Source: JALYQB01 sp035640155 (lineage in GTDB: Bacteria; Actinomycetota; Actinomycetes; Mycobacteriales; Pseudonocardiaceae). Taken from it: DNA of 8,234 nt. Where the stretch lies: contig DASQWR010000023.1 of assembly GCA_035640155.1 (NCBI GenBank), positions 1 to 8,234 on the forward strand. Reading direction: 5' to 3'. The position numbers and the translations under genes were made by a program. The notes under the pieces were generated by a model. That model was not told the DNA's origin and did no database searches. It saw only the letters and a program-made list of their open reading frames with translations. Of this stretch, positions 1-7,146 are shown piece by piece. Numbering within the stretch: position 1 is the stretch's first letter; each line of letters begins with the position of its first letter.

Positions 1-1
1 G

Positions 2-547
2 CTCGGACTGGGGTTCCTGCGCTACGGGGTGCTTCCCGAGCTGCACGGCCAGAACGTGGTGGTGGCGCTGCGAGGCGGCGCGGTGGACCGGTTCGTGCTG
101 CGCGACCATGACACCTTGCGGCTCTACCCGGAATGGATGGCCGCCGAGGGGGTGGCCGACCCCGGCTATCGGATCGCTCCGGATGCCCCGCAGTCGCTGC
201 GCCTGCCGTCAGCCGAGGCACTGCTCGGCTACCTGCAGACGCTGGGGTTCCAGGTCAACCTGTATGGCATTGCCGACGCGTTGTGCCGGCACTACGGCAT
301 CGGCGAGCAGGTGCTGTGGGCCGCGCTGCGCGGAGCGGTCGTCGAGACGCTGGCCCGGCTCGCGCTGCCCGGACGGGTGGCCGACGTGCTGGAACGCGAG
401 CTGCTGCACGCCCCGACCTGGCCGAGCCGCCTGGTGTTGGGACCGCTGCTGCGTCAGGGGCGGTCGGGCAGCGTGAGCATGCCTGCCGATGTGGGCCGGG
501 TGCCCAACCCGCTGGCGGGGGTCCCCGCTGCCCTGGGTGTGAGCTGA
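2..547 (+). CDS. sbnC: NIS siderophore synthetase (IucA/IucC family), C-terminal part, cut by window start; SbnC-like by position
   Basis: The reading frame is open from the first bases and ends at TGA 545-547, leaving 181 residues of a protein whose family is usually about 580-620 long; the first 400 or so lie outside the window. The visible part starts in the conserved C-terminal subdomain: ELHGQN (about residues 13-18 of the fragment) corresponds to the E-x-H-x-Q-N active-site motif of NIS synthetases, followed by FVLRDHD, the usual R-D strand. It ends with RVPNPL, a tail shared with the two other synthetases here. These enzymes adenylate a carboxylate of citrate or 2-oxoglutarate with ATP and condense it with an amine or alcohol in the cytosol. 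By position before an MFS gene it matches sbnC, which in S. aureus adds 2-oxoglutarate in the last step (type B). The family is certain; the sbnC assignment rests on gene order. The next gene probably starts in the overlapping TGATG. Confidence 0.88.
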   Translation, partial: LGLGFLRYGVLPELHGQNVVVALRGGAVDRFVLRDHDTLRLYPEWMAAEGVADPGYRIAPDAPQSLRLPSAEALLGYLQTLGFQVNLYGIADALCRHYGIGEQVLWAALRGAVVETLARLALPGRVADVLERELLHAPTWPSRLVLGPLLRQGRSGSVSMPADVGRVPNPLAGVPAALGVS

Positions 548-1441
548 TGCGCCCTGGAGACCGCCGGAATGCAGCCGCCCTCCTGCGCGAGGCACAGCAC
601 AGGTACCGACGGCGCGCGTTTTGCGGTGCTCTGGTTCGGCCAGTTCTCGACCGTCGCCGGGCTCACCGTCGTGGTGCCCCTGCTGCCGTTCTACCTGGCC
701 AGCCTGGGTGTGCCGGAACAGGATGTGGCGTGGTGGACGGGCGTGTCGCTGGCGGCCCCGGCGATCACCCAGATGATCGTGGCGCCGCTGTGGGGGAAAG
801 TCGCCGACAGCCGCCATCTGCTGCTGGCCGGACTCGCCGGGCAGGCCGGGGTGTACGCGCTCCTGGTCGTGTTCGCCCCCCGGGTCGGGCAGATCAGTGG
901 CTCCATCGCAACGGCAACCGTGTGGGTGGGAGCCCTGCAGGCCGTCACCTGGGCAGGGACACTCATCGGCGCTCCCTGGTGGGGATACCGCAACGAGCGG
1001 CACCGGCCGCACATCGGCTTCGCGCTGGCCGCCGCCGGCTGCGGTCTGGCGGTCGCGTTGCAGGCCGTGCCCACCGCTCCGGAGGCGTTGCTGCCGTTGC
1101 GCATCGTGCAGGGCTTCTGTTTTCGCCACGCTCGCTCCGACGGTGCTCCAAGTCGCCAGCCAGCTGGTACCCGCACAGGGACGCGGCACCTGCATGGGGT
1201 TCACCCAAGGAGTGCTGGACTCGGCCAGGTTGTCGGTCCGCTGCTCGGCGTGCTCGCTGCGGTGCTGCTGCCACTGCCCGCGGCGTTCACCGCGATTGGC
1301 CTGCTGTTCGGGCTGGCTGCGGCGTTGGCCATGCGCAGTGCGCGCGCCACCCGCAGCAACGCCAGCAGCGCAGCAGTCGTCGAACGCGCTGACCACGACC
1401 GGACCGCAGCATCACCCCTCGCCCAGAAGCAGGTGACCTAG
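547..1441 (+). pseudogene. sbnD: Degraded MFS siderophore exporter (SbnD-like), with internal deletion and likely frameshifts
   Basis: The longest open frame (569-1441, 290 residues) has SD-like GGAGA at 556-560 and would be called an MFS transporter. It begins with TM1-like FAVLWFGQF...PLLPFYL, TM2 and a motif-A-like loop APLWGKVADS, and TM3. It then passes directly to what looks like the second half of an MFS protein (APWWGYRNERHRPHIGF, then LPLRIVQGF). The family is about 400 residues (SbnD about 418), so roughly TM4-TM7 appear deleted in frame near 860-900. Between the T-run 1120-1123 and about 1227 this frame is nonsense, but the +1 frame reads well (FATLAPTVLQVASQL, GFTQGVLDSA). After 1227 the first frame is again sensible (VVGPLLGVLAAV). 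A further shift at TTTT 619-622 would join an ATG at 547-549, overlapping the upstream stop, to TM1. Its role was presumably export of the siderophore. Sequencing error could explain the indels but not the missing helices. Confidence 0.8.
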
Positions 1442-1442
1442 C

Positions 1443-3221
1443 ATGCACCACCCGTCCACCCTGGCGATCAACCCGACGCGGCCGCGCACGATCGCGGAGC
1501 GGGCCGCCCAGCAGCGGCTGCTCAACTCCTTCCTCCGGGAGACCGGCATGCCCGCCGTCGCAGCCGGCACGCCGCTGCGGGTGCCGCTGCGCGAGCGCGG
1601 CGCCGTCCTGCTGGGCAGCCTCCAGTACTGGTCGGTGCTCGGCCACCACGCCTACGGCGACGAGTTCTGGGTGCAGCCCGACGGCAGTGACGTCGCCATT
1701 CCGGTGGACCACCGCGGGCTGGTGACGCTGCTGCTCACCGAGCTGCGGGGCCTTGCCACCCGGGCAGCTGGTGACCCGTCCGATGAACGGCACGGGCGGC
1801 GGCGACAGGCGGAACTGGCCGCCCAGATCGACAACAGCGTGGCACGCACCTCCCGTTACCTGGAACGCCGCCGCTCGCCGCGACCGGACTCCACGGATTC
1901 ATGGGTCCTGACCCGCCGAGCAGAGCAGTCGTTGCTGTTCGGTCATCCCTTCCACCCCACACCGAAGAGCGCCGAGGGGTTCAGCGCGCAGGACCTCGCG
2001 GCGTACGCGCCCGAGCTGGGTGCCTCCTTCGCCCTGCACTACTTTGCGGTCACTCCCGAGCTCCTCGTCGAAGACCGGGTGTCGTCCGCCCCCTGGGTCT
2101 GCCCCGAGGTCCAGGAGCAGGCGGAACAGCTGCTCGGGGCGGAGCGGACCGCCTACGCGCTGCTCCCGGTGCACCCGTGGCAGGCCGGTTACCTGCTGCA
2201 GCGCCCCGCTGTTCGCGCCCAGGTGGCCGACGGTGCTCTGGTTCCCCTCGGGCCGCTCGGCAAGGAGGTGTATCCGACCTCGTCGGTGCGCACCGTGTGT
2301 GACCCCGGCTTCGCCACCTCGTGGAAGCTGCCGCTGCACGTGCGGATCACCAACTTCATCCGGAACAACCCGATGGAACATGCGCGGCGGGCCGCCGACG
2401 CGGGGCGGCTGCTCGGGACACTGCGCAATGAATGGACGCACGACGGCTTCGAGGTGCTGCTGGAAACCGGGTACCGCACGATCGACGACAGCGTGCTGGC
2501 CGCCGACTTCGCCGTGCTGTACCGGGAGAATCCCTTCGCGACCCGTGACGAGGCGCCGCAGGTGGTGGCGGGCCTGCTGGAGGAGAGCGCGGACGGGACG
2601 GAACCCGAGCTGCTCCGGTACGTCCGGCAGGCGACCGGCCATCCCGCTGACCGGCTGCCAGCGGACCGCCTGCCAGCCGACCACGTCGCCGGATGGTTGC
2701 GCCGCTACCTGCAGATCTCCCTGCTGCCGCTGCTCTCGATGTTCTGCGTGCATGGGGTGAGCCTGGAGGCCCACGTGCAGAACTCGCTGCTTCACCTCGA
2801 AGGCGGCTGGCCGGTCCGGTTCTTCGTGCGTGACATGGAGGGCACTAGCGTGAGCCGGCAGCGGTGGGAAACGGGTGGCCGGGACGCGTTCCCAGCCGAC
2901 AGCCCGGTGCTCTACGGCGACGCCGAGGCGTGGCTGCGCCTGAAGTACTACGTCGTCACCAACCACCTCGGTCACCTCGTGCACGTCCTGGCCCGGTACA
3001 CGGGGGTCGATGAGTGGTGGTTGTGGCAGGCGGTGCGGGAGCTGGTGCAGGAGGCTGCAGCCGACCGGTGGGGGGCCGAGCGGTATGGGCGGTATGCGGC
3101 CGACCTGCTCACCTCGCCGGCGCTCCCGGCCAAGGCCAACCTGATCGGTCGCTTCGCCGGACGCGGTGAGCGGCCCCTGTACGTGGACGTCCCGAACCCG
3201 ATGTGCGGAGTGCGCCGATGA
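1443..3221 (+). CDS. sbnE: NIS siderophore synthetase (IucA/IucC family), SbnE-like
   Basis: The protein has 592 residues, the normal family length, and looks intact. The N-terminal part has RLLNSFLRE (about 26-34), typical of the family. ATP and active-site motifs are in order: HPFHPTPK at 168-175, LLPVHPWQ around 240-247, K295, TNFIRNNP at 303-310, EAHVQN at 442-447 and FFVRDMEG at 460-467. It ends in DVPNPM near the C-terminus like its two paralogues. The ATG at 1443 lies one base after the exporter stop, with AGGTGA at 1431-1436 as ribosome binding site. The enzyme activates a carboxylate with ATP and forms an amide or ester. By position it corresponds to SbnE, which in S. aureus starts assembly by joining citrate to L-2,3-diaminopropionate (type A). 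The substrate here is inferred from gene order only. A 15-base tandem repeat lies at 2646-2690. The stop overlaps the next start as ATGA. Confidence 0.93.
   Translation: MHHPSTLAINPTRPRTIAERAAQQRLLNSFLRETGMPAVAAGTPLRVPLRERGAVLLGSLQYWSVLGHHAYGDEFWVQPDGSDVAIPVDHRGLVTLLLTELRGLATRAAGDPSDERHGRRRQAELAAQIDNSVARTSRYLERRRSPRPDSTDSWVLTRRAEQSLLFGHPFHPTPKSAEGFSAQDLAAYAPELGASFALHYFAVTPELLVEDRVSSAPWVCPEVQEQAEQLLGAERTAYALLPVHPWQAGYLLQRPAVRAQVADGALVPLGPLGKEVYPTSSVRTVCDPGFATSWKLPLHVRITNFIRNNPMEHARRAADAGRLLGTLRNEWTHDGFEVLLETGYRTIDDSVLAADFAVLYRENPFATRDEAPQVVAGLLEESADGTEPELLRYVRQATGHPADRLPADRLPADHVAGWLRRYLQISLLPLLSMFCVHGVSLEAHVQNSLLHLEGGWPVRFFVRDMEGTSVSRQRWETGGRDAFPADSPVLYGDAEAWLRLKYYVVTNHLGHLVHVLARYTGVDEWWLWQAVRELVQEAAADRWGAERYGRYAADLLTSPALPAKANLIGRFAGRGERPLYVDVPNPMCGVRR
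2646..2690 (+). repeat. 15-base tandem repeat inside the SbnE-like gene
   Basis: Two near-identical 15-base units (2646-2660 and 2661-2675, differing at two positions) are followed by a partial third. They encode ADRLP, ADRLP and ADHVA, in frame, lying just before the WLRRYLQ helix. The repeat probably arose by slippage in a surface loop and does not interrupt a known motif. Confidence 0.75.
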
Positions 3222-5101
3222 CCGCCGGTACGATCCCGGGCCAGCCGACCGGCACCACGCCCAACCCGACCGACACGAGCCCGACAGGCACGAGCCCGGT
3301 TGGGCTCGTCGAACGCGCCCTGACCGCCCCGCAGTTCGACCAGGTGCGGCGGCGGCTGTTCCGGCAGCTGCTGGAGTCGCTGATCTTCGAGGGGGTCCTG
3401 ACGGCGCGGCCGGCTGGCAGCGGGCGCTGGGCCGTTGATGGTACCGACCGGCACGGGAACCTCGTCAGCTACCTGTTCAACGCAACCCGGCGGTACGACT
3501 TCGACCGGATCCGGCTGGGACCGGAGCCGGTCCTGCGCTGTGCGTCCGGCGGCACCTGCGAGGCGGACTCGACGACCCGGTTGCTCAGCGAGGTGCGCGA
3601 CAGCCTCGACGCGGACCAGGAGCGGCTGGCGATGTTCGCCCGGGAGCTGGAGGAGACCCTGACCAAGGACGTGCTCGCCCAGTACGTGCGAGCGTGCCGC
3701 GGGGACGTGCTCGCCGGCGCGGACTACGACGCGCTGGAGTCGGCCATCACCGACGGACACCCCTACCACCCCGCCTACAAGTCCCGCGTCGGCTTCGACG
3801 TGGAGGACAACCTCGCCTGGGGGCCGGAGTTCGCCCGCGGGGTGCACCCGCTGTGGCTGGCCGCCCACCGGAGCATCGCAACGGTGACGGTGTCCACCGA
3901 GCTGCACGAGACCGCGTTCCTGCGCGAGCAACTCGGCGCGACCACGGCCGAGGAGTTCCACGAGCGCATCCGCCGGGCGGGAACCGACCCGGCCGACTAC
4001 ACGCTGCTGCCGGTCCACCCGTGGCAGTGGCGGGAGTGCGTCACCCGCGCCTTCGCCGCCCACCTCCACACTCGCGAGCTCGTCGTGCTCGACGAGGACC
4101 CGCACGCGCACCGGGCCCAGCAGTCCATCCGCACCCTGGCCTGCCGGGAGGTACCCGAACGTGCCTCCCTCAAGCTGTCCCTGTCGATCGTCAACACCTC
4201 GACCAGCCGGGTGCTCGCCCCGCACACCGTGCACAACGCCCCGAAGATTTCCGACTGGCTGCGCCGGGTGGTCGGCGGTGACGAGTACCTTCGCGAGCTG
4301 CGGCTGATCCTGCTCGGCGAGGTGATGGGCACCGCGGTCGACCCGGAGCCGGTCTCCGAGCTGGTGCGCGGGGACACCTACGGCACGCTGGCCTGCATCT
4401 GGCGGGAGAGCCTGCACACCCACCTGGCGCCCGGCGAGCAGGCGGTGCCGTTCACCGGGCTCACCGCGCGCGAGCTCGACGGCACCCCCCTGGTGGACCC
4501 CTGGGTGCGGGTGTACGGCGCGGCGCAGTGGGTCGAAGAGCTGGTCGGGGTCAGCGTCCTGCCGCTCGTGCACCTGCTGCAGCGGCACGGCATCGCGCTG
4601 GAGGCACACGCCCAGAACATGGTGCTGGTGCACTCCACCGGCCGACCGAGGCGGCTGGCGGTGCGGGACTTCCACGACGGGGTGCGGTTCTCCCGGTCCC
4701 AGCTCGCCGATCCGGGGGGCTGCCCGGAGCTCGCGGGAACCCCGGCGCACCACACCAATCGCAACTCCTTCGTGGAGACCGACGACCTGGACCTGGTCAC
4801 CGACTTCCTGCTCGACGCCCTGCTCTTCGTCAACCTTGGCGAGCTGGCGATGCTGCTGGCGGACGCGTACAGGTTCGGCGAGCAGGAGTTCTGGGCGGTG
4901 GTGCGTCACGCGATCCAGGCCCACCACCGGCGCTTTCCCGAGATCGCCGACCGGTACGCGCGCTTCGACGTGTTCAAGCCGCGCATCGCGGTGGAGAAGC
5001 TGACGACGCGGCGGCTGCAGCCCGACACCGAGCTGCGGCTGCACGAGGTGCCCAACCCGCTCGCCGCCCATGACGTGACGAGCCCGCCGGGGGTGAGCTG
5101 A
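3218..5101 (+). CDS. sbnF: NIS siderophore synthetase (IucA/IucC family), SbnF-like
   Basis: The start is ATG 3218, overlapping the previous stop (ATGA), with GGAG at 3207-3210 seven bases upstream; an in-frame GTG at 3203 is less likely. The product is 627 residues. Residues 1-29 are a Thr/Pro/Gly-rich, probably disordered extension; the fold begins near VERALTAPQF. Family motifs follow: HPYHPAYK at 181-188, LLPVHPWQW at 263-271, SIRTL at 303-307, LKLSLSIVNTSTSR at 318-331 (the conserved K...TN/TS...R nucleotide-binding region), EAHAQN at 462-467 and VRDFHDG at 482-488. The tail has EVPNPL. It is an intact ATP-dependent carboxylate-amine/alcohol ligase. In the S. aureus pathway SbnF (type C) adds the second diaminopropionate to the decarboxylated citryl intermediate. 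The assignment to this step is by synteny; family membership is secure. Downstream, its TGA (5099-5101) directly abuts the GTG start of the aldolase-like gene. Confidence 0.93.
   Translation: MTAGTIPGQPTGTTPNPTDTSPTGTSPVGLVERALTAPQFDQVRRRLFRQLLESLIFEGVLTARPAGSGRWAVDGTDRHGNLVSYLFNATRRYDFDRIRLGPEPVLRCASGGTCEADSTTRLLSEVRDSLDADQERLAMFARELEETLTKDVLAQYVRACRGDVLAGADYDALESAITDGHPYHPAYKSRVGFDVEDNLAWGPEFARGVHPLWLAAHRSIATVTVSTELHETAFLREQLGATTAEEFHERIRRAGTDPADYTLLPVHPWQWRECVTRAFAAHLHTRELVVLDEDPHAHRAQQSIRTLACREVPERASLKLSLSIVNTSTSRVLAPHTVHNAPKISDWLRRVVGGDEYLRELRLILLGEVMGTAVDPEPVSELVRGDTYGTLACIWRESLHTHLAPGEQAVPFTGLTARELDGTPLVDPWVRVYGAAQWVEELVGVSVLPLVHLLQRHGIALEAHAQNMVLVHSTGRPRRLAVRDFHDGVRFSRSQLADPGGCPELAGTPAHHTNRNSFVETDDLDLVTDFLLDALLFVNLGELAMLLADAYRFGEQEFWAVVRHAIQAHHRRFPEIADRYARFDVFKPRIAVEKLTTRRLQPDTELRLHEVPNPLAAHDVTSPPGVS
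3248..3298 (+). repeat. Degenerate Thr-x-Thr-x-Pro coding repeat at the start of the SbnF-like gene
   Basis: Three copies of a five-residue pattern (TGTTP, TDTSP, TGTSP) occupy residues 11-27, encoded by related 15-base units; the last two are contiguous and nearly identical in their final two thirds. The segment lies before the folded domain and is likely a flexible tail. Confidence 0.65.
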
Positions 5102-5878
5102 GTGCTGCGACCCAACGCGGTGCGGGCGAAGCTCCGCGAGGGTGAGGAGGTCTACGGGCTGTTCTGCTCGATCCCCTCGCCGGTGCTGGTCGAGATGATC
5201 GGCTGCGCCGGCTACGACTTCGTCATCCTCGACACCGAGCACAGCCTGGTCGATCCGCAACAGCTGGAGAACCTCGTCCGGGCTGCCGAGGCGGTCGACC
5301 TCACCCCGTTCGTGCGGGTGCCCGAGGCCGACCCCGGTGCCGTATTGCGCGCATTGGACGCCGGTGCCATGGGCATCGTGGTGCCGCACGTGCGGCACCG
5401 GGCGGACGTGGACACCGCGATCCGGGCTGCTCGCTACGCACCGGACGGGATGCGCAGCCTGGGCGGTGGACGAGTGCCGGGGTTCGGCCGGATCGACCTG
5501 GTCGAGTACGTCCAGCTGGCCAACGCCGAGATCATGGTCGTGCCGCTGATCGAGGACGCGGAGGGAGTCGACGAGCTGCCCGCCATTCTGGCCGGAGGGG
5601 GTGTCGACCTCGTCCTCGAAGGAGCCGCCGACCTGTCCCAGTCCTACGGCGTGCCCTGGCAGACCGGGCATCCCGCGGTCCGCGACGCGGTGCGCCGGGT
5701 GCACGCGACGTGCACCGAGCACGCCGTGCCCTTCTGCGCGATCCCCCGCAGGCCCGAGCACCAGGCGCAGTGGCGCGCGGCCGGCGTGCGGGCGTTCGTG
5801 CTCGGCGAGGAGCGAGGACTGGCTTTCCGCGCCCTGCGGGCCCACCTCGAGAACCACCGGTCATCGGGGCAGACATGA
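5102..5878 (+). CDS. sbnG: HpcH/HpaI-fold citrate synthase, SbnG type
   Basis: The product has 258 residues, the same size as SbnG (about 259). The GTG start at 5102 directly follows the previous TGA, with GGGTGA at 5091-5096 as ribosome binding site. The catalytic set of the class II HpaI aldolases is present at constant spacing: H47 in LDTEHSLVD, R72 in FVRVPE, E151 in LIEDAEGV and D177 in GAADLSQSYG. In E. coli HpaI the corresponding residues are H45, R70, E149 and D175; E and D hold the divalent metal. Ordinary members cleave 2-oxo acids. The homologue in the staphyloferrin B locus, SbnG, instead condenses oxaloacetate and acetyl-CoA to citrate, giving the pathway its own citrate supply independent of the TCA cycle. 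Placement between two NIS genes and an SbnH-like decarboxylase supports that role. An achromobactin-type AcsB role is the nearest alternative. The stop overlaps the next start (ATGA). Confidence 0.9.
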   Translation: MLRPNAVRAKLREGEEVYGLFCSIPSPVLVEMIGCAGYDFVILDTEHSLVDPQQLENLVRAAEAVDLTPFVRVPEADPGAVLRALDAGAMGIVVPHVRHRADVDTAIRAARYAPDGMRSLGGGRVPGFGRIDLVEYVQLANAEIMVVPLIEDAEGVDELPAILAGGGVDLVLEGAADLSQSYGVPWQTGHPAVRDAVRRVHATCTEHAVPFCAIPRRPEHQAQWRAAGVRAFVLGEERGLAFRALRAHLENHRSSGQT

Positions 5879-7146
5879 ACGACACCCTGCGCACGCTGAT
5901 CCTGGATCGAACCGGTGGCAGCCGGCCGGTGTGTCTCTACGGGTACGACCTGGACGCGCTGGTCGAGCACGTCAGCCGGGTGGTCGCAGCGCTTCCCGAC
6001 AGGTGCCGGATGTTCTACGCCATGAAGGCCAACAGCGCGCAGCCGCTGCTGCGCGCGCTGGCCCCGCTGGTCGCCGGCTTCGAGGTCGCCTCCGGCGGCG
6101 AGCTGGACAAGGCCCGGGCGGTGGACGAGCACATCCCGGTGATCGTCGGGGGGCCGGCCAAGACCGAGGAGCAGATCGCGCAGGCGCTGGCACACCGGGT
6201 GCGCCGGTTCCATGTGGAGAGCGTGCTCGAACTGCACCGGATCTCCGCGGTGGCGGCCCGCGCCGGGCGGGTCGCCGACGTGCTGCTGCGGGTCAACCTC
6301 GCCGGTCCGTTCCCGGCCGCCACCCTGTCCATGGCCGGCCGGCCCACCCAGTTCGGCATCGACGAGGCCATCCTGCCCAAGGCGGTCGCGACAGCTCGGC
6401 GGCTGCCCCACCTGCGGCTGGTCGGGTTCCACCTGCACTCGCTGTCCAACAACCTCTCGGCCGGCGCCCACCTGGAGCTGCTGGACCTGTACCGGAGCAC
6501 GGTGACCGGTTGGGAGCGGGAGTTCGCGCTCGCCTGCGAGGTGGTGAACTTCGGCGGCGGCATCGGGGTGAACTACGCGGATCTGGCCGAACAGTTCGAC
6601 TGGGAGTCCTTCACGCGAGAGTTGGACCAACTGGTCCACGGGTCCTTTCCGGCGCACTGGCGGGAGATCGACTTCGAATGCGGACGCTTCCTCGTCGCTT
6701 CCTGCGGCTACTACGCGGTCGAAATCCTGGACATCAAGCGCAACCACGGTGAGACCTACCTGGTCCTGCGCGGTGGGACGCACCACTTCCGGCTACCCGT
6801 GTCCTGGCAGCACAACCACCCTTTCACCGTTGTTCCGGTCGACCCATGGCCACTGCGCTGTCCACGTCCGGAAGTGCGCGACGAACCGGTGACCGTGGTC
6901 GGCGAGCTGTGCACCCCGAAGGACGTGCTGGCGCGCGACGTGGTGGTGCCCCGGGTGCGCGCCGGGGACGTGCTGCTGTTCCACCACACCGGGGCGTACG
7001 GGTGGGAGATCTCCCACCACGACTTCCTCAGTCACCCCCACCCGGACCAGGTGTTCGTGCGGGAGGGTTCTGCACTTCCACGAGACGACGGTGAGAGGAG
7101 GTGTGAGAGAGAATCAGCTGGTCGGGGAGCAGGCAGCAGCAGATGA
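5875..7146 (+). CDS. sbnH: PLP-dependent fold-type III decarboxylase, SbnH type
   Basis: The start is ATG 5875, overlapping the upstream TGA by four bases; the open frame extends further 5' but only inside the sbnG-like gene. The product is 423 residues. It carries the alanine racemase/ornithine decarboxylase-type barrel: PLP lysine K51 in FYAMKANS, H186 in GFHLHSLSNN, the phosphate-binding GGGIG at 227-231, ECGR at 268-271, the second-domain motif ELCTPKD at 344-350 (C346, D350), and HTGAYGWE with Y375. In staphyloferrin B synthesis SbnH decarboxylates the citryl-diaminopropionate adduct to a citryl-ethylenediamine unit; diaminopimelate decarboxylase is the general relative. The ECGR motif replaces the EPGR common in the superfamily. 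After about residue 395 the sequence turns into an Arg/Ser/Gly-rich tail of 28 residues, unlike the family end, so the true end may differ. The family call is very secure; the substrate is inferred from context. Confidence 0.92.
   Translation: MNDTLRTLILDRTGGSRPVCLYGYDLDALVEHVSRVVAALPDRCRMFYAMKANSAQPLLRALAPLVAGFEVASGGELDKARAVDEHIPVIVGGPAKTEEQIAQALAHRVRRFHVESVLELHRISAVAARAGRVADVLLRVNLAGPFPAATLSMAGRPTQFGIDEAILPKAVATARRLPHLRLVGFHLHSLSNNLSAGAHLELLDLYRSTVTGWEREFALACEVVNFGGGIGVNYADLAEQFDWESFTRELDQLVHGSFPAHWREIDFECGRFLVASCGYYAVEILDIKRNHGETYLVLRGGTHHFRLPVSWQHNHPFTVVPVDPWPLRCPRPEVRDEPVTVVGELCTPKDVLARDVVVPRVRAGDVLLFHHTGAYGWEISHHDFLSHPHPDQVFVREGSALPRDDGERRCERESAGRGAGSSR
7096..7103 (+). promoter_or_regulatory. 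Orphan Shine-Dalgarno-like sequence
   Basis: AGGAGGTG is a near-perfect match to the 16S anti-SD, but it sits inside the end of the decarboxylase frame and has no ATG at a normal distance downstream. The nearest ATG is at 7143, about 40 bases on, opening a 21-codon frame to TAG 7206-7208. It may be a chance purine run, a relic of a lost gene start, or a sign that the decarboxylase really ends earlier. Confidence 0.35.

Noticed and set aside
133..1392. A 419-codon + strand frame spanning the synthetase end and exporter
   Set aside because: Its translation is Arg/Ala/Gly-rich and lacks membrane helices. Only the short stretch from ATG 547 to about 619 may be real, as the exporter's original N-terminus.
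209..1396. A 395-codon minus-strand frame
   Set aside because: It is low-complexity (Gln/His/Arg-rich), without motifs, and opposite clear + strand coding sequence.
1899..2984. A 361-codon open frame on the minus strand
   Set aside because: It is a mirror of the SbnE-like gene, which has all family motifs in the sense frame.
2972..5857. A 961-codon open frame on the minus strand
   Set aside because: It is antisense to the SbnF-like and SbnG-like genes and its translation is rich in Arg, His, Val and Gly with no recognisable motif; in GC-rich DNA the complement of a coding frame is often free of stops.
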